Shown here: positions 1 to 6,917 of the stretch, in pieces | Position numbering within the stretch: the stretch's first letter is position 1 | How the letters are laid out: every line of letters starts with the position of its first letter | Notes under the pieces: model-generated | What the model saw: the letters and a program-made list of their open reading frames with translations, nothing else | Databases searched by the model: none | What the model was told of the DNA's origin: nothing | From: Lachnospiraceae bacterium | Lineage (GTDB): Bacteria > Bacillota > Clostridia > Oscillospirales > CAG-272 | Assembly (NCBI GenBank): GCA_024404495.1 | Contig: JAKSPT010000025.1 | Coordinates: forward strand, 1 to 34,428 | Reading direction: 5' to 3' | Length of the DNA: 34,428 nucleotides | Position numbers and translations under genes: made by a program

Positions 1-120
1 GCGAAATTTGTGCTATTTGGTTGCGCTAAACGGTGAAAACAAGTATTGCTGAAATATCCCTGTAAACCTCAATTTTTATGCCAAATACCCCTTGTGCTAT
101 TTCGTAGTATAATCACAAAA

Positions 121-155
121 GAAAACACCGAAGCAATCGCTTCGGTGTTTTCTTT
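121..155. terminator. Bidirectional intrinsic terminator
   Basis: Perfect 14-bp stem (121-134 with 139-152) around a 4-nt loop, with an A-rich left flank and a T-rich right flank. It would stop transcription from either side. The plus-strand gene it would serve lies left of the window. Confidence 0.75.
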
Positions 156-186
156 TGGCTTCCCTTTCACTGTACTTGAATTCGGG

Positions 187-441
187 TTTGCGGGCGCGCT
201 TTCGCTAAAACTTCTCAAACGGCAAACCCGTACGGTTCCGCTTCCGCGGAACCGGCAAGTCCAACGCCCCGCGAATTTGCAGGCGCGCTTTCGCTAAAAC
301 TTCTCAAACGGCAAACCCGTACGGTTCCGCTCTGCGGAACCGGCAAGTCCAACGCCCCGCGAATTTGCGGGCGCGCTTTCGCTGCAACCCCGCAAACGGC
401 AAACCCGTACGGTTCCGCTCCGCGGAACCGGCAAGTCCAAC
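187..441. repeat. Three tandem copies of an 88-89 bp GC-rich repeat
   Basis: Units begin at 187, 276 and 364. Each carries TTTGC(G/A)GGCGCGCTTTCGCT, then GGCAAACCCGTACGGTTCCG, an inner palindrome (GGTTCCGC with GCGGAACC) and CCGGCAAGTCCAACG. The copies are nearly identical. The clearest differences are one missing base in the palindrome loop of unit 2, and unit 3 having GCAACCCCG where the others have TAAAACTTCT. CGGGTTTGC at the front of unit 1 (183-191) is complementary to GCAAACCCG inside it (222-230), so units can fold into nested hairpins. Non-coding. Confidence 0.85.
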
Positions 442-455
442 GACATCGTCCCGGC

Positions 456-483
456 AAAAGGACATAGTTCGGTGTCCTTTTTC
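456..483. terminator. Hairpin terminator in repeat region
   Basis: Nine-bp stem AAAAGGACA (456-464) with TGTCCTTTT (473-481), 8-nt loop, followed by further T. No adjacent gene is seen for it, so it may be part of the repeated non-coding unit. Confidence 0.6.
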
Positions 484-570
484 GTGTCTCCCCTTTATAT
501 TGCACTTCAATTCGGGTTTGCCGCTCCGCGTGACCGATAATTTCGACTGCGACACCCTTAAAAACCCGAA

Positions 571-600
571 AACCGCCGAAGCACGTTCGCTTCGGCGGTT
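571..600 (-). terminator. Terminator of the 612-1076 gene
   Basis: Twelve-bp stem (571-582 with 589-600), 6-nt loop. On the minus strand it follows the stop codon by 11 nt and is trailed by T-rich sequence, as expected for an intrinsic terminator. Confidence 0.8.
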
Positions 601-611
601 TCCGTTATTCA

Positions 612-1076
612 TTATTGTACCTGATATTGCTTCGCCTTATAATACAGAAAGACGTGCTTCGTCTTTTCATTCAAAAACACAAGGTAGTACGCGCTTCCGA
701 TCGCGACGTCGTCGACGGGGATATTTTTGCCGACGAGGAAGGAATAAGCTCCGGCGCGGAGCTCGGTTTCGTATTTGCCGCGGACGATCTCACGGACGTT
801 TTCCTTTCTGACCGTCAGCTTGCCGCGGCGCGTCCCTCTGACCCGGAGTATATACAGAACGACGCAGAGGATCACCACGGCGGCGAGCAGGGCAAACGCG
901 ATGACGCCGTAGGGCTTCGGAATGAGAAGAAAGGCAAGAAAGGCGACGGGAAGCCCGGGGAAGAGGATCAGGATCAGATCGCGCTTCAGTCCTTCTTTCA
1001 GATAATAAAGGACCGTTTCTGTCAGTTTTTCGCGGGAGATCACCGTTTTTTCCGCTTTTTGCGTTTCCTTTGCCAT
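612..1076 (-). CDS. Small membrane protein of unknown function (154 aa)
   Basis: Not recognised as a named family. The first 25-30 residues are charged and probably cytoplasmic. Two closely spaced hydrophobic segments follow (about residues 32-75, separated by a short PKPYG turn), then an Arg/Lys-rich stretch and a soluble C-terminal domain of about 75 residues. This layout is a two-TM hairpin with a cytosolic tail. The frame stays open further upstream, but the ATG at 1076 is preceded by GAGGTG at 6 nt, and the consensus promoter at 1095-1123 excludes longer starts. The ATG at 1082 is too close to that site. It is a single-gene transcript divergent from the esterase gene, with its own terminator. 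Confidence 0.7.
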   Translation of the reverse strand: MAKETQKAEKTVISREKLTETVLYYLKEGLKRDLILILFPGLPVAFLAFLLIPKPYGVIAFALLAAVVILCVVLYILRVRGTRRGKLTVRKENVREIVRGKYETELRAGAYSFLVGKNIPVDDVAIGSAYYLVFLNEKTKHVFLYYKAKQYQVQ

Positions 1077-1094
1077 TGCCATCACCTCAACAGC

Positions 1095-1123
1095 AGTATA
1101 GCATACCCCTTTCACTCTGTCAA
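1095..1123 (-). promoter_or_regulatory. Sigma-A promoter for the 612-1076 gene
   Basis: On the minus strand: TTGACA, 17-nt spacer, TATACT. The -10 box lies about 19 nt from the chosen ATG, giving a very short leader. Confidence 0.85.
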
Positions 1124-1166
1124 GAAGGGAAGGAAAACGCGGCGGGGTTCTTTTTTCAAAAACCGC

Positions 1167-1195
1167 TTGCAATCGGCGGCGGGGTATGGTAAAAT
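1167..1195 (+). promoter_or_regulatory. Sigma-A promoter for the esterase/macro-domain pair
   Basis: TTGCAA, 17-nt spacer, TAAAAT, about 47 nt before the ATG at 1243. The -10 is preceded by TATGG, a context shared with several other promoters in the window. Confidence 0.8.
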
Positions 1196-1242
1196 GAGAA
1201 AAAAGCGGATCCGGAACGGACCCGCGGGCGGAGGAGAAAGCC

Positions 1243-2940
1243 ATGTATCAGTTAAAAAAGAATATTGAAATCGGCGCGGGATGGGACGCCGTCAGTCAGA
1301 CGCATCTTGACTGCGTTTCCGTCAAGCCGACCCTTACCGTGATGAAAAATCTGCCGGAAGGCGGAAACGGACTGCATCCGTTCTGCTTCTTCTCGGACGG
1401 CATGGTTCTGCAGCGCAACGCCTGCACCCGTGTTTTCGGTACCGCCGATTACGAGGGCGGCGCGGCGGCGGAGATCGACGGCGTTCTCTATTACGGCAAA
1501 GCCGAGGGCGGCAAATTCGAGATCTGGCTCCCTCCGATGAAGGAAGGAACCGGGAAAACTCTCGTCATTTACGGCGAGACCAACCGCGTTACCGTCCGTG
1601 ACGTCTGCGTCGGCGAGGTGATCCTTTTCTCCGGGCAGTCGAATATGGAATATCCGACGCTCGCGACCGCGATTTCCTGGTGGCCGAGCAACCTCTGCAA
1701 GCAGTTTCTCCCTTACTACAAGGTGACCGAGACGCCCTATATCCCCGACGAGGAGCACGATCCGGAGACCTATCCGCAGTACGTTCCGAACGAGGCGCTG
1801 AGCGAGCAGTACAAGGCAGACGCGAACGCCGAGCTTTCCTACGACCCGATGATCCGTCTGATGCTCGTGCGCGATCAGTATCCCGATCCCAAGGATATCG
1901 CGAAGAACGACGAGGCGATGACGTACTATGAAAAGCCGATGACGTGGAAAAAGGGCGACGACAAGGACGCCGTGATGCACGCCTCGATGGTCGGTTATCT
2001 CTTCTCGCAGTATCTCCGCAGGGTCGTTGACGTGCCGGTCGGCGCCGTGATGGTCGCGGTCGGCGCGACCGAGACCGGGACCTGGGTCTCCCGCGAGACC
2101 TATTTCAAGGACCGTTCGATCTACTCGGTGCAGACCGAGAGCCATGAGGCGGCAAACTCGATCTCCTCCTGCTACAATACCCTCGTCGCGCCGCTGATCC
2201 CCTATACCTTCGGTTCCTTCATCTGGTATCAGGGCGAGGGCGAATGCGCGTCGCCGAATTACGTCAAGGCGTTCAAGTCGATGGTGGACAGCTACCGTGC
2301 CGATATGGACAATCCCGATATGAAGGCGCTCGTGATCTCCCTCCCGCGCTTCTGCATGAACGCGAAATATCCGGAGGGGTACGATCAGTCGAACTACGGC
2401 TCCGCCGATCCCTATCTCGCGATGACCTGCTCCTGCTCCGATTTCGGCAGAGCCAATCAGCGTAAGATCCCGGACGCGGTCGGAAACTGCGCCGTTTCGG
2501 TCAGCGTCAACGCCGGTGACTTCGACGATATCCATCCTCCCGTCAAGCAGCCGATCGCGATGCAGGCGCTCTGCACCTATCTCACCGCGTTCTACGGCTT
2601 TACCGATCCGTCTCTCTTCTATCCCGAGGTCACGGACGTAAGGAAGGAAAACGGCGACCTCGTGATCACGCTGAAAAACGTCGGCGAGGGGATCTCGGTC
2701 GAAAACCGCGGCGTCGGCTTCGAGGTCTCGGACGACGGAGAGCATTACCGTCAGTATTTCGGCGAGAAGGACGGAACGGATACCGTCCGCGTCCGGAACG
2801 TCGGCAGCGGCGCGAAATACCTCCGCTACGGCTGGCTCGAATTCCCGCGCGTGACCCGCGTCGATATGACGAAGTACGTCTCGGTCTTCAATTCCTACGG
2901 TCTGCCGCTCGACCAGTTTGAGCGGACGCTGGAGGACTGA
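1243..2940 (+). CDS. Sialate O-acetylesterase-like SGNH hydrolase (565 aa)
   Basis: Predicted carbohydrate esterase of the sialate O-acetylesterase (SASA) family, which removes acetyl groups from sialic acids or other acetylated sugars. The block GQSNM (residues 131-135) carries the nucleophile Ser133. WYQGEGE (328-334) is the second family signature, and DDIHP (428-432) gives the catalytic Asp/His pair. A beta-rich N-terminal segment (about 45-125) and a C-terminal beta segment (about 450-565) flank the hydrolase, as in the family. There is no signal peptide, so it should act in the cytoplasm on imported sugars. The ATG has GGAGGAG 6 nt upstream. The stop lies 3 nt before the macro-domain gene, whose ribosome binding site sits in this gene's last codons, so the two are coupled. 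The exact substrate cannot be told from sequence. Confidence 0.85.
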   Translation: MYQLKKNIEIGAGWDAVSQTHLDCVSVKPTLTVMKNLPEGGNGLHPFCFFSDGMVLQRNACTRVFGTADYEGGAAAEIDGVLYYGKAEGGKFEIWLPPMKEGTGKTLVIYGETNRVTVRDVCVGEVILFSGQSNMEYPTLATAISWWPSNLCKQFLPYYKVTETPYIPDEEHDPETYPQYVPNEALSEQYKADANAELSYDPMIRLMLVRDQYPDPKDIAKNDEAMTYYEKPMTWKKGDDKDAVMHASMVGYLFSQYLRRVVDVPVGAVMVAVGATETGTWVSRETYFKDRSIYSVQTESHEAANSISSCYNTLVAPLIPYTFGSFIWYQGEGECASPNYVKAFKSMVDSYRADMDNPDMKALVISLPRFCMNAKYPEGYDQSNYGSADPYLAMTCSCSDFGRANQRKIPDAVGNCAVSVSVNAGDFDDIHPPVKQPIAMQALCTYLTAFYGFTDPSLFYPEVTDVRKENGDLVITLKNVGEGISVENRGVGFEVSDDGEHYRQYFGEKDGTDTVRVRNVGSGAKYLRYGWLEFPRVTRVDMTKYVSVFNSYGLPLDQFERTLED

Positions 2941-2943
2941 ACC

Positions 2944-4056
2944 ATGCCGTTTACCGTGATCCGGGGGGACATTACGAAGCTGACCTGCGACGCGATCGTC
3001 AACGCCGCGAATTCCTCGCTGCTCGGCGGCGGGGGCGTGGACGGGGCGATCCACCGCGCGGCGGGCCCCGGGCTCCTCGCGGAATGCAGAACGCTCGGCG
3101 GCTGCAGGACCGGGGAAGCGAAGATCACCGGTGCCTACCGTCTCCCCTGCAAATACGTGATCCACACGGTCGGTCCCGTCTGGCAGGGCGGGGACCGGGG
3201 AGAAGAAGCCCTGCTGACCTCCTGCTACCGTGCCTCGCTTGCACTTGCCGCCGAAAAGGGCTGTGAAAGCGTCGCGTTCCCGCTGATCTCCTCGGGCGTC
3301 TACGGCTATCCGAAGGAGGAGGCGCTCCGCGTTGCCGAGGAGACGATCCGCGCCTTCCTCGAAACGCACGAAATGAACGTCATTCTCACGGTTTTCGATA
3401 AGGATTCCTTCCGCATCGGGGAGGAACGCTTCCGTGAGATCACCGCCTATATCGACGATCACTACGCGGAAGAGAAAAAGGCGCAGTTTGCGTACCGGAG
3501 GAACGAAGCGTACGGTGCGATGCCGACGGCGGCGCTTTCTGCTTGTCAGGCTGCTCCGAAACCGGCGAAAAAGGCAAAAAAGCCGCTTTTCGGCGGAAAA
3601 AAAGCCGAAGCGGAAAGGGAAGACGGGCTCTTCTCCGACGAATGCTTTCTCTGCGATAAAGACGAAGCCGTTCCCGAGGGGATCAGCGGCGACCTTGCCG
3701 ACCGTCTGAAGCATCTTGACGAAAGCTTTTCGCAGTCCCTGCTCCGTCTGATCGACGAAAAGGGAATGACCGACGCCGCCTGCTACAAAAAGGCGAACAT
3801 CGACCGCAAGCATTTTTCCAAGATCCGCAGCGATCCCGATTACCGTCCCGGCAAGCGGACGGTGCTTTCGCTCGCCGTCGCGCTCGAATTGAATCTTGCG
3901 GAGACCGAAGCGCTGCTCTCAAAGGCGGGCTTCGCCCTTTCGGCAAGCAGCAAGGCGGACGTGATCCTGCGTTATTTCATCGAGAGGAAGAACTACGATC
4001 TGTTCGAGATCAATAACGCTCTCTTTGCCTTCGACCAGGAGCTTTTAGGCGCCTGA
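2944..4056 (+). CDS. Macro-domain protein fused to a C-terminal helical domain (370 aa)
   Basis: Residues 1-170 are a macro domain of the YmdB/ADP-ribose-processing type: GDIT (8-11), [18 protein letters not shown] (20-37) and SSGVYGYP (116-123) form the ADP-ribose pocket. Such domains hydrolyse O-acetyl-ADP-ribose or remove ADP-ribose from proteins and nucleic acids. A low-complexity Lys/Ala-rich linker with two Cys (about 195-245) leads to a helical C-terminal domain (about 250-370) with [13 protein letters not shown] and [20 protein letters not shown]. This looks like an XRE-type helix-turn-helix fold. From memory this tail also occurs on other Firmicutes macro-domain proteins, but I cannot name the family. 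The gene is translationally coupled to the preceding esterase. The pairing of two enzymes able to act on O-acetyl esters may be functional or coincidental. Confidence 0.85.
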   Translation: MPFTVIRGDITKLTCDAIVNAANSSLLGGGGVDGAIHRAAGPGLLAECRTLGGCRTGEAKITGAYRLPCKYVIHTVGPVWQGGDRGEEALLTSCYRASLALAAEKGCESVAFPLISSGVYGYPKEEALRVAEETIRAFLETHEMNVILTVFDKDSFRIGEERFREITAYIDDHYAEEKKAQFAYRRNEAYGAMPTAALSACQAAPKPAKKAKKPLFGGKKAEAEREDGLFSDECFLCDKDEAVPEGISGDLADRLKHLDESFSQSLLRLIDEKGMTDAACYKKANIDRKHFSKIRSDPDYRPGKRTVLSLAVALELNLAETEALLSKAGFALSASSKADVILRYFIERKNYDLFEINNALFAFDQELLGA

Positions 4057-4164
4057 AATAATGACAAATGTCGCCTGCCCGGCGACCATAACCATCCGGT
4101 TTTGCGGTATGATAGAGTCACAAGGTACAGAGTACCGGATTTTATGATACGGAGGAAAAACCGA

Positions 4165-4806
4165 ATGAACGAAAAACTTACCGAACTTGTGATGATCCTT
4201 GACCGCAGCGGCTCGATGTCCGGGCTGGAGGGCGATACCATCGGCGGCTTCAATTCCATGATCCGCGAGCAGAAGGAGGGCGAGGGCGAAGTGCTCGTCT
4301 CCACCGTCCTCTTCTCGAACGATTCCGAGGTCATCCACGACCGCGTGCCGATCTCGAAGATCGAGCCGATGACCGCAAAGGACTACCGCGTCGGCGGCTG
4401 CACCGCGCTGATCGACGCGATCGGCGGCGCGATCAGGCACGTCAGAAACGTCCACAAGTATATCCGTCCCGAGGACGTCCCCGCGCACACCATGTTCATC
4501 ATCACCACCGACGGCATGGAAAACGCCAGCCGGAAGTATTCGAGCAGGGAAGTCAAAAAGATGATTGAAGAGCAGAAGAAGGCGGGATGGGAGTTCCTCT
4601 TCCTCGGCGCCAACATCGACGCGGTCGAGACCGCGGCGTCCTTCGGCATCGAAAGAGACAACGCCGTCAATTACTGCGCCGACAGCGTCGGCACCGGCGT
4701 GATCTTCGGCGCGATGGCGGCGCCGATCAGAGAGATGCGCGCGAACAAAAAGGTGTCCGCCGGGTGGAAGGAAAGCATCGACGCGGATATGAACCGGAGA
4801 AAGTAA
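4165..4806 (+). CDS. VWA-domain protein, TerY-like (213 aa)
   Basis: A stand-alone von Willebrand A domain. The MIDAS metal site is present: DRSGS (residues 13-17), a Thr in GGCTALIDA (about 80-88) and an Asp in TTDGME (about 114-119). VWA proteins of this size bind partner proteins through a divalent metal and often sit in stress or tellurite-resistance-type (TerY) loci with macro-domain or kinase genes; the macro-domain neighbour fits that pattern loosely. No membrane segment or signal. An in-frame ATG at 4144 was rejected because its second and third codons contain the GGAGGA (4151-4156) that serves the ATG at 4165. The 108-nt gap from the macro gene contains a dyad (GGTAC/GTACC, 4124-4136) and a weak TATGAT at 4108. 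Confidence 0.85.
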   Translation: MNEKLTELVMILDRSGSMSGLEGDTIGGFNSMIREQKEGEGEVLVSTVLFSNDSEVIHDRVPISKIEPMTAKDYRVGGCTALIDAIGGAIRHVRNVHKYIRPEDVPAHTMFIITTDGMENASRKYSSREVKKMIEEQKKAGWEFLFLGANIDAVETAASFGIERDNAVNYCADSVGTGVIFGAMAAPIREMRANKKVSAGWKESIDADMNRRK

Positions 4807-4825
4807 GCCGCTATCGGCGGAAGCG

Positions 4826-4856
4826 GGGGCTGTCGGAGAAGGGCAGCCCCTTCTTT
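4826..4856 (+). terminator. Terminator after the VWA gene
   Basis: GGGGCTG (4826-4832) pairs with CAGCCCC (4844-4850), 11-nt loop, followed by TTCTTT. Confidence 0.75.
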
Positions 4857-4890
4857 GAGGTTTCCGGATCTCCGTGAAAGGAAAAAAGAT

Positions 4891-5697
4891 ATGAAAGACA
4901 AAGCAGCCCTGATCGCGAAAATCGCGAAAAACGAGGAGGAACGTCTCCTTCTTTCCCTGATCGCCGACCGGGCGGATCACGCGGAAAACCGGAACGTTTT
5001 GACGACGACGCCCTTTCTTTCGGAGCACGAGCAGGCGATCGCCGTGATGCTGCTGAAAAGCGCGCTCGTACGGAATTACGTTCTCCTCGGCGGCATTCCG
5101 GAGGCGGAGCGGAAGGTGATCGCTTTCCTTCCCGATTATTACGGGGAGAGCGATATCGACGGGACGCTCGCCGGACTGTCCTGCGTCCGGGTGGAAAAAA
5201 GCCGCTTCGACCGGGAAAAGGTGCTTTCTCACCGGGATTTTCTCGGCTCGCTCCTCGGGCTCGGGATCAAGCGGGAGCTGACCGGCGATATCGTCGTGAC
5301 CGAAACCGGCGCGGATATCGTCGTGAAGGAGGAGATCGTCCGGTTCCTCACCGAATCGGTGTGCAAGGTCGGTTCGCTGACCGTGACCTGCGCGGAGATC
5401 CCGCTTTCCGACTGCGCCGAAAAGAAGCAGGAATACGAGGAGATCTCCGATACCCTCGCCTCTCTCCGCCTTGACGCGGGGGTCGCCGCGGGCTTCCGTG
5501 TCCGCCGCGAAGCGGCAGCAGACGCGATCCGGTGCGGGAAGGTCGAGGTCAACGGGATGACGGTCGAAAAGCCGGACGCCGAGTTTCACGAGGGGGACCG
5601 TATCTCTCTGCGCGGCGGCGGAAAGCTTGTCGTTTCCGGGGTCGGCGGGCTCTCCAAAAAGGGAAGGATCCGCGTGACCTTTCATAAATTCAAATAA
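4891..5697 (+). CDS. ylmH: YlmH-type S4 RNA-binding protein (268 aa)
   Basis: Length and layout match Firmicutes YlmH: an N-terminal and central YlmH domain (about 1-180) and a C-terminal S4 domain (about 190-260) with RREAAADAIRCGKVEVNG and a basic tail. S4 domains bind structured RNA, and YlmH of Bacillus subtilis has been linked to ribosome quality control on stalled 50S subunits. In many Firmicutes it sits in the ylm/divIVA division cluster; here it stands alone between a VWA gene and a lipoprotein gene. The ATG at 4891 has AAAGGA 8 nt upstream; an upstream in-frame TTG at 4855 lies in the terminator tail and was rejected. No clear promoter is seen in the short gap, so it may be served by read-through or a weak site. 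Confidence 0.85.
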   Translation: MKDKAALIAKIAKNEEERLLLSLIADRADHAENRNVLTTTPFLSEHEQAIAVMLLKSALVRNYVLLGGIPEAERKVIAFLPDYYGESDIDGTLAGLSCVRVEKSRFDREKVLSHRDFLGSLLGLGIKRELTGDIVVTETGADIVVKEEIVRFLTESVCKVGSLTVTCAEIPLSDCAEKKQEYEEISDTLASLRLDAGVAAGFRVRREAAADAIRCGKVEVNGMTVEKPDAEFHEGDRISLRGGGKLVVSGVGGLSKKGRIRVTFHKFK

Positions 5698-5728
5698 CTG
5701 CCCGGAAAACGGAACAAATGCCGTCCCT

Positions 5729-5756
5729 TTGCCGTCTAATAATTTACGAACGGCAA
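5729..5756. promoter_or_regulatory. Inverted repeat upstream of the lipoprotein gene
   Basis: TTGCCGT (5729-5735) and ACGGCAA (5750-5756) form a 7-bp inverted repeat around an AT-rich 14-nt centre containing TAATAAT. Its position 27 nt upstream of the lipoprotein start suits an operator overlapping a promoter, but no good -35/-10 pair could be assigned. Confidence 0.35.
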
Positions 5757-5782
5757 TATCCCAAAGAGGGGGAACGTGAACA

Positions 5783-6805
5783 TTGTATTTTAAGAAAATG
5801 AAAAAGACTATATCGGTCCTGCTCCTTTTGACGGCACTGCTTACTGCCGTGATGACCGGCTGCGCTTCGGGCGCGGGTCAGCCGAAGGGCGAAAACGTGA
5901 CCGTTTCGGTCAGAACGGACGCGGTACAGAGCAGAAGCGAATATTACGCCGAGCTTTCCTACGAGATCTGGGTGTCTTTTGACGCGATCGACGTCCCCGC
6001 GTCCGATAAAAACTGCGTTTTGCTGAACGGCGACCGCGTTTCCTTCCGCTCCGACGCTTTTGCGTCGGATACTCCCGGCTCCGAGCGTATCCACGCGGGA
6101 AAGGTCAACGTGAAGCGGCAGGTCGGGCAGACCGTCCTCTTCCCGATCGAGGTGAACTGGTGCCGTATCGGGGAGAAAAATCCCGAACGGTATTTTCAGA
6201 CCTTTACCGTTACGGTGACGCTTGACGACGATTCCGTGACCTATTACGAGGGCAGCGCCGAGACCAAGCCCGCCGAAACCAAGCCCGCGGAGAGCGAAAC
6301 GGTCCCTCCCGAAACGAACGCGCCCGAAACGGGGGTGCCCGAGACCCTTCCGCCCGAAACGAAGCCCGCGGAGACCGATCCTCCCGAAACCAAGCCGACC
6401 GAGCCGGTAAACCCCGGTCCGACCGACGTCGATCCCGACGCCTTCACGTCGTGGGAGATCCGCAGCGACACCGGAACCTATCTGAATCTGCTCGCGAGGT
6501 GCAGCGCGGCAGACGCGCCCGGCGGTTACCGGATCCGCGTCACGCTGTATCTGGAGCACAGCTCGATCTTCGTCGGCTCCCGCACGGGCGGCGCCCTGAA
6601 GGTCGCCGGGCAATCCTTCCCTTATACCACGCCCACGATTGAGCAGTCGGATGACGATACCGTCCTGACGTATCTGACCTCCGCCGAGGTGACCGTGAAG
6701 CGGGGCGAGGTCTTTACCGTGTCGGCAAACTATCCCTTCAACGGCGTTTACGGCGGGGTTCCGATCTCCGAGATCCTGCTCGAAGGCAAATACGTATTTG
6801 AATAA
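5783..6805 (+). CDS. Lipoprotein with P/E/T-rich linker (340 aa)
   Basis: A basic N-terminus (KKMKKT), a hydrophobic core (about 9-24) and a lipobox ending in MTGC (Cys27) mark an exported, lipid-anchored surface protein. Residues about 40-155 form a beta-rich domain, 159-214 a repetitive linker of PPET/KPAET units, and 220-340 a second beta-rich domain. The linker resembles wall-spanning spacers that hold a domain away from the membrane. No catalytic motif is visible, so binding or adhesion is a guess. The start is taken as TTG at 5783, with GAGGGGG about 10 nt upstream; the ATG at 5798 would also give an intact signal peptide but has no ribosome binding site of its own. Confidence 0.75.
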   Translation: MYFKKMKKTISVLLLLTALLTAVMTGCASGAGQPKGENVTVSVRTDAVQSRSEYYAELSYEIWVSFDAIDVPASDKNCVLLNGDRVSFRSDAFASDTPGSERIHAGKVNVKRQVGQTVLFPIEVNWCRIGEKNPERYFQTFTVTVTLDDDSVTYYEGSAETKPAETKPAESETVPPETNAPETGVPETLPPETKPAETDPPETKPTEPVNPGPTDVDPDAFTSWEIRSDTGTYLNLLARCSAADAPGGYRIRVTLYLEHSSIFVGSRTGGALKVAGQSFPYTTPTIEQSDDDTVLTYLTSAEVTVKRGEVFTVSANYPFNGVYGGVPISEILLEGKYVFE

Positions 6806-6851
6806 AAAACGGACCTCTTCCGCGCAAAAACGGCGTAAGAGGTCCGTTTTT
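6805..6851 (+). terminator. Terminator after the lipoprotein gene
   Basis: Long stem of 15 bp (6805-6819 with 6837-6851) with an inner GC helix in the loop and a terminal T-run that runs directly into the next promoter. Confidence 0.85.
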
Positions 6852-6854
6852 CGG

Positions 6855-6883
6855 TTGACAAATCGCTTTCCGAAAGCTATAAT
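6855..6883 (+). promoter_or_regulatory. Consensus sigma-A promoter for the acyltransferase fusion gene
   Basis: TTGACA, 17-nt spacer, TATAAT: a perfect match to the housekeeping consensus, 34 nt before the ATG at 6918. Among the strongest predicted promoters in the window. Confidence 0.92.
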
Positions 6884-6917
6884 TGAAATAACGAATCGCC
6901 GAAAGGACTGTTTCAGT

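Larger units (their letters stand above)
1..611. other. Non-coding region with terminators and tandem repeats
   Basis: No convincing gene lies here. The short open frames on both strands run through GC-rich repeats, lack ribosome binding sites and are not conserved from one repeat unit to the next, because the unit length (88-89 nt) is not a multiple of three. The stretch holds three hairpin terminators (about 121, 456 and 571) and three tandem repeat units (187-441). The sequence after the first terminator (about 163-191) resembles that after the second (about 490-521), both ending in TTCGGGTTTGC, so terminator plus tail may be a duplicated unit. Positions 1-120 show nothing else recognisable. 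Confidence 0.75.

Noticed and set aside
92..113. TTGTGC and TATAAT as a promoter
   Set aside because: Only 10 nt separate the two boxes and no gene follows; a terminator lies directly downstream.
215..612. Minus-strand open frames across the tandem repeats
   Set aside because: The repeat period (88-89 nt) is not a multiple of three, so the peptide is not repeated in one frame; no start signal.
1252..3813. Minus-strand open frame of 853 codons
   Set aside because: It is a mirror of the esterase and macro-domain genes, whose plus-strand products have clear family motifs; the antisense product is low-complexity with no ribosome binding site. High GC and codon bias keep such frames open.
4057..4086. 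Intrinsic terminator after the macro-domain gene
   Set aside because: The GTCGCC/GGCGAC stem is short and no T-run follows.
6798..6917. Upstream extension of the acyltransferase fusion
   Set aside because: It covers a terminator and the consensus promoter, so cannot be in the mRNA.
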